Positions 1-14,591 of a stretch of 64,000 bases of DNA are shown piece by piece. The notes beneath the pieces are model-generated. The model had not been told where the DNA came from, did not search any database, and saw only the letters and a program-made list of their open reading frames with translations. A program made the translations under genes and the position numbers. This DNA comes from Monosiga brevicollis MX1 (lineage: Eukaryota; Opisthokonta; Choanoflagellata; Craspedida; Salpingoecidae), in NCBI RefSeq assembly GCF_000002865.3, contig NW_001865067.1:176089-240088 (forward strand), read 5' to 3'. Each line of letters begins with the position of its first letter. The first letter of the stretch is position 1.

Positions 1-2
1 TG

Positions 3-1757
3 GCCGTCTCTCTTATCGTGCACTCGCTTACCATGTTCTCGGATGGCCTCCACAACCTCAGCGATGCCATCTCCCTGGCCGTCGCATATTGGGCCGAGCG
101 CAGCAAAATGCAGGTGAGTCCCTGACCGTGCATTGCCATGCTCTACCGGGTTCTGGCAGCTTGCTTGTCCCCTTCTTCGCCCTCTTGGGTCACCTGCCTG
201 GGTGGATGTCTTTCCTCACTGCCTGCCTTGTCATAACCCTTTCATTGCTTCACCTTTCCTCAGGGTGCTTCAGACCGAATGACCTTTGGCTGGCGTCGCA
301 CAGAGTTGCTTGGCGGCATCTCCAACGGCATCTTCCTCATTGTCATTGCCATTATGATCACCCTCCAAACCGTTCCCTTGTTCATTGAGCCCGACGGTCA
401 GTGCTGCTCCAACTCGAGACCTTTGCGTCTAGATGAGCCACGCAAGGCAACCCCAATCCCTCCACGCACACATGCCTCAAAGACATGATGTTTTGCTCTT
501 CTGCAGACGTGGACCGCGACGATAGCCTATCTTTCATCATCGTGGCAGGCGTGGGCATGCTCTTCAATATTATTGGAGTTGTTGCACTCGGAGGCCATGG
601 GTGCGTGTTGTACCCTTTACTCCTCACCCAACGTGCTGTAGCTCTCGTCGACAAGAGAGATTCTCTGACCGCTTTTCTTGTTGCCTCGCCTGACACCACC
701 CTCTTTTTTGTACACAGGCATAGTCATGGTGGTGGCGGTGGTCATAAACACGGGCATGGAAGTGGATCGTCTGAGGGCCATGGGCATGCACATGGTCTCG
801 CCAGTCGCAAGCATCGAAGCTACAGCGGCCAGTACGTTGTTGCAGTGCTGCTGCTGCTTTTTCTGCTGCTGCTGCTGCTGTTTTTTATTCCTTGCTTCTT
901 GGCTTGTCTATCTTCTCGGTCCACACCAATCATCCAACACCAATTGCCTTTCTTTGCTCATCATCGACAGGGCCCACAGCATCAATGATGGAGATTGCGC
1001 CGACTCGGATGACAATGACCGCCATGGTCACGGCCATAGCCATGATGATGAGCATGCCCACGGTCACAGCCACAGCCGCAGCCACAGTCATTCTCAGAGC
1101 AGCAGTGCGGACCAGGACAGTCACGCTCACGGTCACGCCCACAATGACAATGACCACGGCCACAGCCACGGGCATGGTGGCATTGTGCGTATCTTGTTTC
1201 TTGTATTTTATTTTCATCAACCACTTTGCCCACGTCTCGCCCTTGAACCCCTTCCATACGCTTCCTCATGCAAGCCTTCTTCACCCTGACCTCACCCATC
1301 CCTATAGGATCACAACATGTGGGGCCTCTTCCTGCATTTTGCCGGAGATGTCTTTACCTCTCTTCTGGTCTTGGTGGTTGGCCTGTTGGTCTACTTTTTC
1401 AAGCAAACTGATCATCCTTGGTAGGTGGCCCGTGTGCGCTCCAGCAGCTGCGTGTTGCGTGCTGTGTGCCCCCACTCACCCGCTCTCCCATCTATTCGGT
1501 CTGGCATCTACACTAGGGTCGTGTATGCCGATCCGGTCGCCTCTGTCCTCTCGAGTATTGTCATCTTTGTCAGCGCTGTACCCTTGGTCCGCTCGTGTGG
1601 TCTCATCCTCCTCCAGAGCTCGCCCAGCGATGTCGACGTCCAACGGTATGTTGTACACACCTTGACCGACACCTTTTTTCGTTGTCGTTGTTGTTTTGTT
1701 GTTGCTTTTCAACCACTCAAAGACTTTGCTATTTCCGACCTTACTGGATTGCTCCAA

Positions 1758-1795
<38 letters not shown>

Positions 1796-2498
1796 CACCG
1801 TATCATCGGCCACTGACGATTCGCCAATGTGTGCAGCCTGTCTGGGGAGATCTTGCAGGTGGAAGGCATTGTTGATCTGCATGAGCTCCATGTTTGGCAG
1901 TTGGTGGATGGCGTAGTCATTGGCACCATGCATGTCAAGGTCATTTCCACAAAGGCCTGGCCACAGGTGAGCTTGGGCTCTGCTATACCTTTCTGTCTTT
2001 GCTTTTTGCTACGCTTGTGCTCAAATTCCCCCGTGTCGCCCCGTGTCGTCCCGTGTCGTCCTGCAGTTGATGACTCGGCTTCAGGATCTATTGCACAAAT
2101 ACAACATTCACTCGGCGACCATCCAACCAGAATACGTGGACGTGAGTCATGCGCCCATAAAGCCCGCGTGTGCATGCTGGCTGCCCGCCTTTTCAAGTGG
2201 GGATATCGCCAATCATTCGCCAATTTGCGCTCCCTTCGCTTTGCCCTTTTCCTAGTTGACTGCCGAGCAAGTGGTCGCGGGTACCTGTCAACCTTACGGC
2301 AACTGCGTACAAGGCTGCATGTATGTTGGCCCCTTTCGCTCGCTTCCTTTGTGAGCCCGACTGGCTTTCGAGGCGGAAAACGCCGGAAGTCATGCTCATC
2401 TCGTGTGTGCATGGGTGACCACCTGTAGTGCGGACGTGTGTTGCGAGCCCAACGGGTTTGGCTTGCGTCAGCGTATCGTTCCCGAGGACTCGGCTTAG
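3..2498 (+). CDS. SLC30A: ZnT/SLC30A-type cation diffusion facilitator zinc transporter (5' partial)
   Basis: A proton-coupled zinc exporter of the CDF family, moving zinc out of the cytosol across a vesicle, Golgi or plasma membrane. Eleven phase-consistent exons: 3-113, 264-396, 507-600, 718-831, 971-1184, 1308-1420, 1517-1645, 1837-1966, 2067-2141, 2256-2320, 2429-2498; 415 residues are visible and the start lies left of the window. Exon 1 carries the metal-site motif HSLTMFSDGLHNLSDA of TM2; exon 2 carries FGWRRTELLGG, typical of TM3 of ZnTs. A cytosolic loop extremely rich in HG, HS and HA pairs (exons 4-5) lies between TM4 and TM5. TM5 has HFAGDVFTSLLV with the second H..D metal pair. 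The C-terminal cytosolic domain has the expected VDLHELHVWQ signature. Closest in style to ZnT1/ZnT10-like members; the subfamily is not certain. Confidence 0.9.
1760..1792. repeat. (CA)n microsatellite in a zinc transporter intron
   Basis: About 16 uninterrupted CA units inside the intron between coding exons 1517-1645 and 1837-1966. Apparent reading frames across it are simple-sequence artefacts. Confidence 0.9.
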
Positions 2499-3356
2499 GC
2501 GACGAGTATCTATGTTTGCCTGGCCACACGCCTTCCCGTCAGGTGTCTATCGTTCGCTTTTACTTAGGATTTTGTGCTACGAAACAATATTATGTAAACT
2601 TTTTATACGCCACCGCCAACGTGTCGACCGAACGCTGTGTTGCTCTGTTCTTTGCTTTCACCTCTACGAACATCCACGCGATGCGGAAATCGAAATTTGA
2701 CTGTGCAGACCTCAGTGAATCCGAGGATTTTACATGATTAATCAAAAAGCTAGATGCGGGACGTTGTTTGGCAAATGTTTTGAGCATTTCCTCTTGGCTT
2801 TGTACGCGAGCCATTTCGATGTTGATGCGTATGCAGCGTATTTGTGTGCTAATGTGACCAACCTCATGTCAACTATGTCAAATTTAAGAGCTCGAGTCAT
2901 GAAGAAGAAGAAGAAAAAAAAAATGGGTCAAAATTAGCAGAAAACAGTGATTATTTTTCCCGAGCACTTCGTCTTTCTTGATGGTTATCGAGAGCACACA
3001 CGCATATCAATAGACACCCGACTCCACTAGTGTGTGCTCGGGCCTCTTTCACACATGACCTGGGGGATCCAATGTGGGTCTTCGGGTCGAATCTTTAAAC
3101 TGCCTTTTAGGTTTATATGGGGTGCCCCAATACTTTGATCGACGGCTTTGTCAACAACAAGGCATCACATTTGGTGTTGGGGATAAGAGTGAGGTGCAAT
3201 GGCGATGATCAATTACCATGAGGACCCAGCAGAGGCACAAAGCCATGGCAGACACGTAAACAAGAGGGAAAAGGGGAAGCTTTGTATGTTAGGTTGGTTT
3301 GAACACGGGGTGCCAGCCAAGATTCAACAGCGAAGCCTGGCAAACATGCCCAGAAA
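2499..3356. other. Intergenic region between two convergent genes
   Basis: Lies between the stop codons of the zinc transporter (+) and p97 (-), so it should hold both 3' untranslated regions and terminators. AT content is higher than in the flanking exons. An A-rich GAAGAAG/A run lies at about 2900-2925. No conserved reading frame or RNA gene is seen. Confidence 0.6.
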
Positions 3357-6268
<2,912 letters not shown>

Positions 6269-7589
6269 GGTTGACGGTATGTGTGTGGGGTCGTGTCAAT
6301 GCAAAGGACGACCGCGCTGCCGCAGGGGTCGAGACGGAACCAAAAAGGCGCCGAGTACAGGCTTGGCACGCGGCTTGGCTGCGTGGTCCAACGGAAACCA
6401 GCATAAGGTGGTGAGAGGATGGACCCGGGCAGCTGACTTCAAAGAGCTTCCCCAAACCCAACATTCATCCCTAATAACTAGGTCCTGCAGCACGGCTGGC
6501 AGCTGTCCAAGAACAGACGCGACGGGCATGGGCGAGGCAGCGGCAGCCCGCTGACTGGAGGACGTACCGTCAAAACACAGCCCGAAGAGGTCAAAAAAAA
6601 GGCAACAAGGGGGCTTTAAGAGCAAGAGCGCTATGATCAACAAGTAGAGGATGCGTGGCAAGACAGTTAAAGGATGAGCCATGCGTCGTTCCACAAATGC
6701 AATAGTCCTCGAATACCCCGCCAAAGGCGCCAAGAGCGACTGCCATTCGGGGACTTGGCCGTTTGCGCCAATGGTCCCTGTTCACTGAACACTCACTCTG
6801 CAATGGAAAGAAAATACAGAGAAAGCAAGTGGAGGATGACGGCAAGCTAGAGAGTGTGTGAGCTGACGTGTATTTGGCGAGAGATGAGCCGTCACAGAGA
6901 GTTTTTGATAAGCTTGAAACAAAGCCGAATGCAGAGACAAGCGGGGAAAAGATGACGCGGGCAGGGATAGTGGCGTTGGGGCCAACTATGTCAGAGAGTC
7001 GCCTGGTTGGCATGGGCTTCTCGCAAAGAAAGACAACAAAAGACCCCACAGCAACACATCTGTTCACTGACACACTCTCTGAATTGGCTTGAAAATTACA
7101 TTACAACGGTTTTGGTCTAGAGCAGTCTCTCTGCCTTCGGAGGCCTCGTCGCTTCCTAGTTTGGCGTCTGTGTGTGTGTGTGTGTCTCTCTCTCTGTTAT
7201 GACATCTATGGCTCACGGCGACGACGCGGCCGCTTTGAGAAGCTTGCTGGGAATTGAGCGTTTTTTTTTCAGTATCTTTTGCACACACGCACGCACGCAC
7301 ACGCAGACTTGGTCTGCTTGCACACTGCTGGCTCGACCCGGCGCGGGGCTGCCATATGGTGTTGTCGGGTGCCACGTCACGGGCGCATCAGCTCAACTCA
7401 CTGCACCTGCTACCAGAGCGCAATCCGTTGTCAGACTCTGGGGGAATGTCTATGGTTTAAAAGTCATTTCTACGTGTAAAATTATAGTAAATTTACATAG
7501 TACAATCATGTTGGACCAGGACTGAAAACACGGCTGTTGTCAGATGTTTTAGTTATTTGCTTACAAGCAGTTTGCTTTAAACCAAGAAA
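6269..7589. other. Divergent promoter region between p97 and SMNDC1
   Basis: The two genes are transcribed away from each other, so this 1.3 kb should carry both promoters and 5' untranslated regions. It contains a (GT)n/(CT)n stretch at about 7169-7196 and CA-rich sequence at about 7280-7308. Open frames here lack codon bias and homology. A good minus-strand donor (CG/GTACGT) near 6568 suggests that p97 may have an extra 5' untranslated exon. Confidence 0.5.
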
Positions 7590-9105
7590 ATGGCGGCCGA
7601 GCTGGCAGAGATGCGCGCGCAGCTCGCGCAGGTGCGAATTCGCGACTCCCTTCCCCTGTGCCCTGCTCTGGCCGTGGCAGGCCTGGACACGACCTGTTCT
7701 GTGGCGCATATTGATCACATTGCACCTATATTCGAGCTGGCCGGCTCTTGCCCCTCGATACATTCATTGACACAGTCAAACTCACGAGCACATTGAGACG
7801 CGCACGATCGTTCTGGCAGACGGCATCCTCGACGCTTCTGACGGTGGTTTTACCTGGTTGGCTCTTTTATTGTAGGTGGAGGCGTTGATACTGGCTGAGC
7901 CAGACAATGCCGAGTACCAGGCGTTGGCGAGCAACATCAAGGTCAGAGGCGCACCGCCGACTTGGTCTGCTTGAGCCTACCCGCATCAGTGTCCCGCTCA
8001 GCTCACCGCTGTTATGGGTCGGCAACAACTCCCCCTTTTTTTGTTTGTTTGTCGAACACAGCAATTAATTGCGTTGCAGTCACAAGTGGCGGGCGTCACC
8101 GCTCCTGCAGATGGCGATGCTTCGGGTGCCGATGGCGCCAAGCCCAAGACCGTTGATGGCTGGACTGTTGGTCAAGAGTGCGAGGCTGTTTGGAGTGATG
8201 ATGGTGCGTGGCCTTGGAGAGGTGGTTGGGCCTGGCGATTGGGGTGCTTGAATGCTCTGCGTCCTCTTGCAAGGCATTCACTCTGGCTCATCGTTTTGCG
8301 TTGACAGGTAAATACTACAAGGCTGTGATCACGGCCTTTACAGATGATGGCTTGCGAGCCATGGTGACCTTCCCCGAGTACGAAGACTCTGATGAAGTCA
8401 AGGTATTTTTTTTTTGTCGTATTTTGTGCGAGTTATGCCACCTGCTGATTGGCAGGGGGCCTGACGCTGTGTGTTTTTGTGTGCCATGCATTATTATAAT
8501 AGCTGGCATCGCTGCGGCCGCTGGGCGGGGCTGGTTCGGGACCCTCGGCCAAGACGGGACCCAAGAGCAAGGTCAGCACGGGGGCAGCAGGCGATGCACC
8601 AGTCACGGCCAGCAGTGAGCCCCTCAAGAAGAAGAAAAAGTCGTACGAGGAACGCAAGAAGCACGAGGCCAAGCGCCGTGCCAAAGAAACCGAACTGGAA
8701 AAGGCCTACAATGACAAGGCCAACTCGTGGAAGAACTTTGCCAAAAAGGTTGGTGCTTTGATCCTAGCTCGCCATTGGAGCATCACATTGATTCGCATGA
8801 GCAGCCCAGGTTTCATTCCTCGCTCATGCCTCTCGTATCGCGTCTCGGTGTAGTCTAAGAAGAAAGCTTCGGGTGTTGGTGGATCAGGCAAGCATGGCCA
8901 AAGTATATTCAAGACCCCGGACAGCTACGATGGCAAGGTATGCACAGTTTGGGGATGTGTGTACACCTGGCCAGCTGGATTGATCTCACTGGCCCTTTCC
9001 TGTGCCTTGTCGCTTCTACAGGTGGGCGTGGGAACGTGTGGTATTGGCGGCAAGGGCATGACCAGCTTTACGAACCGCGGCAAATGGCAATTCGAGAAGG
9101 AGTAG
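7590..9105 (+). CDS. SMNDC1: SMNDC1/SPF30 splicing factor (Tudor domain)
   Basis: A nuclear U2 snRNP-associated protein that binds symmetrically dimethylated arginine through a Tudor domain and is needed for spliceosome assembly. Seven exons, all in phase: 7590-7631, 7876-7941, 8062-8203, 8308-8402, 8503-8748, 8854-8937, 9022-9105; 252 residues (human 238). A short coiled N-terminus (MAAELAEMRAQLAQ) precedes the Tudor core, with signature WTVGQECEAVWSDDG, then YYKAVITAF and VTFPEYEDSDEV, whose aromatic residues form the methylarginine cage. A lysine-rich helix (KKKKKSYEERKKHEAKRR) follows. The C-terminus has the family signature SIFKTPDSYDGK then VGVGTCGIGGKGMT. The start is the first in-frame ATG and gives the expected N-terminal length. 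Confidence 0.95.
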
Positions 9106-9635
9106 ATGATCCTTCTCGTCCCCCCTTGTTTTCTGGCCGTTTGCTCCTTGCTCGCCGGTGCAAGCCAAAGCAGCACAAAAGCAAAGGGAAAAAAAAAACA
9201 GAAAAAAGAAGCCCTCTTCTAATTGAACCCCCCCCCCCTCCCCAAATGCCTGCGAGTTACATGTCTCGTACTGACCCTGGCTACATGTGCCTGACCGTTG
9301 AGCCCTTCCAACATACCGACCCCGAAAAAAGAGGAATCCCTCCACGGCGCTGCCTGCGATCCATCCCATTGATGACACAAGTGGTCGGCCACCTTGACCG
9401 CCATCCGACAGAGCGAGAAGCGGAAAGACGAGAAAGAAGCGAGAGAGGAACGGAGAAAGAAGCGAGAGCGGGATGAAACAGACGAGCGCCATCAAGAGAG
9501 AAGAGATGAGTTTAGAGAGAGAGAGAGAGAGTTAGAGATTTAGAGAGAGAGAGTTATGATTGAGAGAGAGAGAGTTAGAGAGAGAGAGAGTTAGAGATTT
9601 AAGAGAGAGAGAGAGTTTAGAGAGAGAGATAAGAG

Positions 9636-9669
<34 letters not shown>

Positions 9670-9889
9670 GTAAGCACATTTTCCGTTGTTCTTCAAGAGA
9701 GAGAAAGGTAACTGCTGCTTTGCTTGCTCTGTACATGTGCGTGTGTACATGACGTCTAGTGTCTAGTGGCAGCGCCCTGGTGGTCTGTGCCATCGGCATC
9801 GGCATCGGCATCGGCATTGGCATTGGCATTGGTAGCGGGGCGTTTGGGTGGGAGAGGTGTCTTGTGCAAAGGGAACTTGGTGTTTGGTG

Positions 9890-9950
<61 letters not shown>

Positions 9951-10053
9951 GTGGCCCTTGCATGTGCGATCGAGTGAAGGCAGCTGGATCGTGCGACCTC
10001 ATGATGGGCGGTGCGCGCAACACGTTGGCGTAGGGATTGTGAAAGCAACAAAA
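9106..10053. repeat. Simple-sequence-rich intergenic region
   Basis: Between the stop of SMNDC1 and the start of the AGTRAP-like gene. Holds interrupted GAGAGA tracts (about 9515-9630), a (CA)n run (about 9637-9665), a short (CATCGG)n hexamer array (about 9789-9833) and a 56-nt pure (GT)n run at 9892-9947. No coding sequence is supported. Confidence 0.8.
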
Positions 10054-11274
10054 ATGGCGTTCAAGATCAACCCCTTGGGCATGTTTCTGCCCGTGGTCAT
10101 TCAGCTGGTACGACTGGGCTCCCGAGCTTCGCTTCCTGCTGCTCAGAATCAGTGTGTATGCCCGTTGGCACTGTCGTGCTCACGGCCTCTGCCGGCATGT
10201 CTCTTACGGTACATCCCCTTGCACATCACAGGGCATCAGCCTCTTTGCCAACGTTGACGGCAATTATGGCTACAACGCCATCGTTTTTGCCCTTCTCCTC
10301 GTCGCCTATTATCTCGAGGTTCGGCCGTCCGTCCGTTTTTCTCCACACACGGCTCCTCTTCTCGGTGCTCGGTGCCACCGTTGGATCGAACCAATCTCAT
10401 CAACGCTCCTGCCCCTGGCATCTGTTGTATTTGAATTTGAATGTCAGCCCAAGCCCGAGCCGGTCCTGACGGCCCTTGTCCTTCTCTCCGCTTCCATTCT
10501 GATTGATATCATTGTACGCCGCAGCCTGCAGCCCATTCTCCCCTTCTTTCCCGTGCCTTTCTGCCTTGACTCACGAAACTTTCTTTCCGCCCTCTTTCAC
10601 GCATCTTGTCATCCAGACCCTGGGCGTGTACGCTCATGGTCGCGCAACCCTCAAGCACTCCAACTCGGGGCTCAAGCAAAAGTACATTGACACCACCAAA
10701 TTTGCCCTGGCCATGACCATCATCAACTTTATTATCAAGCCTTTCACCGCCTACGTCACCTACCTCGAGTTTCGTCAACGCGGTGGTGATGTCATGACCA
10801 CCCGTACGTCTCGCCCTCGCTTGTCACACAAAGCAGCCGAGTCGTCCCTTCCCTCATCCCGCCTGCCGCCACGCTCACCCGCAGTGCGTGGGGAGACCGC
10901 TTACGCCTCAGTCGAGGACCATGCCGAGCCCTACCACGGCAACGCCTCGGCCGTGCCGGGCTACAGCGTACGACCAGTTTTATTTCGGTGTTCCCTTTTA
11001 TCCGTTGTGCCGAGCTCAACGCATGGCTGCTTGGCTCACATCTCAGGTGGAGCCTCAGGACAGCACCGGTGGTTACCAGGGATCATCACCCGCCGTCGGT
11101 GACAAGGACAGCCAGGCCTATAGCATTCCTCCGGCTGCCCAGCCGGTAAGTGAGCCGTGCTCACGACCACCTTTCTTGACGTTGTATTTGCGCGCTACCT
11201 TCATGGCGCCCACCTGTTTTTTCTAACCGTGGTGGTTCTTCCTTTTTGTCACGCAGGCACCGCCTCCGTTTTAA
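10054..11274 (+). CDS. AGTRAP: AGTRAP-family (type-1 angiotensin II receptor-associated protein-like) membrane protein
   Basis: A small three-helix membrane protein of endomembranes. Seven phase-consistent exons: 10054-10107, 10232-10318, 10448-10513, 10617-10803, 10885-10967, 11047-11145, 11257-11274; 197 residues, against about 159 in human. Hydrophobic segments: residues about 8-24, 33-47 and 53-72, plus a fourth around KFALAMTIINFIIKPFTAYV. The family is recognised from SILIDII (human FLDIV), then DTTKFALAMTIINFIIKPF (human DTGRFGVGMAILSLLLKPL), then EFRQRGGD (human YRERGGE). The C-terminal tail is polar and ends APPPF. In mammals the protein binds the AT1 receptor tail and promotes its internalisation; a choanoflagellate has no known angiotensin system, so its role here is probably in general membrane trafficking (inference). 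Confidence 0.82.
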
Positions 11275-11877
11275 GCATTCTGTTAGCAATGTGACATGCT
11301 CGAGGTTACCAATTCCTAGATCGCACCCTTGTGCAAGCCGCCGTTTTTTGAATCTTTTGAACTTGCTTCACCAGATTGACTGGCACAAGCACATGCGCGT
11401 CCGAGAAAACGTGTGCATTCTTTGGTCTTGTGTGTTAATGTCATTTATGGGCGTCCAGGCCTCTTCATCTTGTTAATACGGGTGCGCAGGCCGGGCTATT
11501 GTTTCCTTGTTTTAGTTGTTTTTTTTTTTTTTCTTAATTCTTGCCCATTTCTGTTCTTGCTTTGGATCATGTCCGGTTCCTTGGTGGCCGGGCGTCTTTG
11601 GAATCCATTAGGATGTATTCACTGGGTGTATTGGCGCACAAATTCCAACTCTCTGATCGCTTCCCGTCGGGTGATGTCAAGCCAAGAAAGCATAATGGGA
11701 TTATACGCCGAGTCAGGTCGCAAGGAGAATTGGACACCAAGCTTCTTTGAGATTGAAGCCAGACGCTTGCCAATCGGGGAATTGGGTCATGGAGAAACAA
11801 ATAAACAATCGGGGTCATGCATGACGCGGCGCATTGACGAGACGAAGCAAAGAGGGTTGATGAATCGAGGTCTTTTC
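11275..11877. other. Intergenic region, convergent 3' ends
   Basis: Lies between the AGTRAP-like stop (+) and the stop of the small coiled-coil gene (-). A poly-T run is at about 11520-11533. I see no conserved coding frame. Confidence 0.5.
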
Positions 11878-12774
11878 TCAGGCGCTTTCCTTTGCCTCGC
11901 CTTCCTGAGCGTCCTTAGCGTCCTTGGCGTCCTCCTTGGCGTCCTCTTTGGCGCCCTCTTTGGCCTCGTCTGCCTGCTCTTTGGCTTCTTGAGATTCGGA
12001 AGACTGGTCGGCATCTGCTATCCTCAGGCTGGTTTTCATCAACTTGACTTGTTCCTGAAGCAGCTTGACCGCTGTGCGCATGCGTGCCGTGAGCACCAAT
12101 GCCATCGGGTCAAGGCTAAAAAGGGCACGCCAGCCTTTGCACGAGCACAGCGGAAAAACGGTACACTTACCATCGCGCAAACGCTTGTTTTCATCCTCCA
12201 AGTGCTCGACGCGTTCAATGAGCTACACAAAAAGTGATCATGTGAGTGCAAAAGGCCCCGTCCGCGTTAGCAATCGCCTGGCTGAGCGGCGACACTGACC
12301 TGTTTCTTGTGAGGATTCTCGAGCAACGCTAATGCACATGCAGCGGCAGGGTTATCCATGACCAGACGACACGTTAGGATGGATGCATCCATATACGCCC
12401 CCATCAAATGGATTGGCCATGTCCACGTAATCAGGCAGAGCCAGGTGAAACATCCGGCGGGCGGAAAGGGCAAGGGGTCGACGTGAGTCAATCACCAAGG
12501 GAGGAAAAAAAAAGAAAAAAAAAAAGGGAGAGCGCCAAAAAAGATGATTTCTGCCCCCCGCCCGGCAGCCTCCCCCAAAGTATGTGTGAATACGGGGGTC
12601 TAGGCCCCCGACAAGGTGTGTTTTGTTCGGAGAGACACACTGCTGCTCATCTCATTCCCTCGTTCGTTCAGAGCGGGCAGCGAGGAGGTCATCGGGACTT
12701 GACTTACCACCACCAAAGTTGAACTGAGCAGTCGTCGTTGTGGTCGTTGCGGTAGCGGTTCCAGGTGCAGCCAT
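11878..12774 (-). CDS. Small coiled-coil acidic protein, function unknown
   Basis: Four phase-consistent exons, in gene order 12708-12774, 12300-12328, 12171-12222, 11878-12071, give 113 residues. The N-terminus is Ala/Thr-rich (MAAPGTATATTTTTAQFNFG). The middle is a heptad-like amphipathic helix (ENPHKKQLIERVEHLEDE, then LRDAVKLLQEQVKLMKTSLR) that should form a coiled coil. The tail is an acidic lysine/glutamate/alanine repeat with period about 4-5 (AKEDAKEDAKDAKD). The start is the first ATG of a minus-strand frame followed by a perfect GTAAGT donor. I do not recognise the family. The FNFG motif next to a Thr-rich stretch is faintly nucleoporin-like, but that is weak. It is probably a real gene because all three introns keep phase. 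Confidence 0.6.
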
Positions 12775-13041
12775 GGTCTCGGTCAGACTAAGCAACAAGC
12801 CTCCTCACCAATCATCCAGGTAACCAACCAACGTGCGACTTGAACTTGTTCAAGGACCAGCAGATCCGACGGAACAGATCGCGGCGGCGGATCGCGGACG
12901 GGCTCGGGTCGCGCGTTTAAAAAATATTTTCAAAGATAAAAATACAACAAGTTGCAGATCGTCATAAGACCATAACGTTAAAAAAGCAGAGAAGATGCAG
13001 GAAATATGCGACTTTGTGTCGCCAATTGATCCTTCAAGTAA

Positions 13042-13090
<49 letters not shown>

Positions 13091-14591
13091 TTTTTCATGT
13101 TTCAGTCGACAAAAGTAAAATACTTTTCAAGGATGTTGGAGATTTTCACGGAGATGGAGGAGCCGGGGCATCCCATATCAACGATGCCACACGTGCATGT
13201 ACTGCCTTGTATTAACGGCAGTGTGTCTGAGGGCATAGGATCGAGGCGTTATTGGGCAAGCAGCGCTTTATCTGTGAGCCTTGCGGATCTTCGCCTGGTC
13301 GCCGCTTTGCTGCGTTTCATTTTTTTTTTTCTGTTGTGAGAGCACCCGCTTTCCAGTCGATGTGCTGGTTTGATGTGTTGCCAGAGGCGATTAGCATGTG
13401 GCAGACCCATTTCGAGAGCAGCGAGCGTCATGTGGTGGATCCCCCCAACCTGCGAGAGTCTACCCGCGGGCTTGACATACAAGTGGAGAGTGTCAGCAAT
13501 TCGGGAAGTATCACTTTGTTACAATCTGTGCGGGAAGCGCGTGAGGGATATGCGCTGAGGCCAGGGTACTCTTAGTCATCAGCGCGTCGGTTCCCACTGC
13601 AAGATCAACAGGCAACAGGCGTTGCTCAGTGAGCCCTAAGGCTGTGATCGCATCTACGAATTGAATTCTCCATAGCTAACATGTAAATAAAATCCTTTTT
13701 TCTCTCTGTTCGTAAATGTCTTTCTTTTTCCCAACGTACTGACATTGAAGATACAAGCAGCATGCCGATCCTTCTGCTTGTGTCATGGTGTGTGTAACAA
13801 TACGCATGCGCCAAACGTCTCCCTTCTTTTCTCCAGCCAGGTTTGTGCAAAGACTCTCTCGGCGATCTCGTCCCTCTCCTGCTTCCACCCTTCTCCTCGT
13901 CGCTCAGGGCCTCGGAAGGTGCTGCGTTGAATCCACCTCTTCCATCTTACTCACTGGCTTGTCTTGTTTTTGTTTACGAATGGCGAATAGCGGGTAGGGT
14001 TCCAGCCACACGATCGGAGTCGCTTGCTATGTGGTTTTGCTTGTGGAGATCTTGACAGTGGGGTTTGTCTCGAACACCCTTTCGTGTTTGTGGCCCCTGC
14101 TCTTTCGTGGCATTTTTCTTCTCTTCGAGCGACTGCTTGCTACTCTGTTTGATGGTGTATCTCTGGCGATTGCTTCTCAGTCAGTAAATGCACAGGCGGT
14201 CTCTTTGCTTTGCTGGAATTGTGCTGCCTCCATGTCTGTCCATCACACCGATCGTGGTTGGCCACCCAGTGGCACAGCTGCGATCGACGTGAGATCGCAC
14301 TCACCTTCTCTTGCACTGGCCATTAGCGACGCGCCAAGAGGAAGGATCAGTGGGAAGAGTTTGTTTCTCCAAGCCAAGCACAACAGACGGTCAGCCACTC
14401 CCAGAACGAGCTCCAAGCCAATCACAACAGACAGACAGTCACTCCCAGGTACGAGCTCCACAGAACTTTGTTTTGATCACCCACTGAGATCGACACCCAA
14501 GATCTCCCGAGTCCGAGTTCGACACCATAGCACAATTCGACGGATTGTCAGACATAATGTCCGTGTTCGTCGGTGTAGGGACAACGTCGCC
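12775..14591. other. Intergenic region upstream of the first ankyrin-kinase-PARP gene
   Basis: 1.8 kb without a supportable gene. Contains a (GA)n microsatellite (13045-13082). The last 500 bp, upstream of ATG 14592, probably contains the promoter and 5' leader of copy A. Open frames here do not show splice or codon support. Confidence 0.5.
14369..14459 (+). repeat. Imperfect tandem duplication, about 45 bp unit
   Basis: Two adjacent copies of about 45 bp, each running from AAGCCAA-CACAACAGAC to ACGAGCTCC with a few differences. They lie 130-220 bp upstream of the start codon of copy A. Confidence 0.75.

Noticed and set aside
9617-10051. Open frames rich in His-Thr or Cys-Val
   Set aside because: Translations of (CA)n/(GT)n microsatellites.
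12995-13339. Open frame through the GAGAGA run at 13 kb
   Set aside because: Arg-Glu repeat is a microsatellite translation with no splice context.
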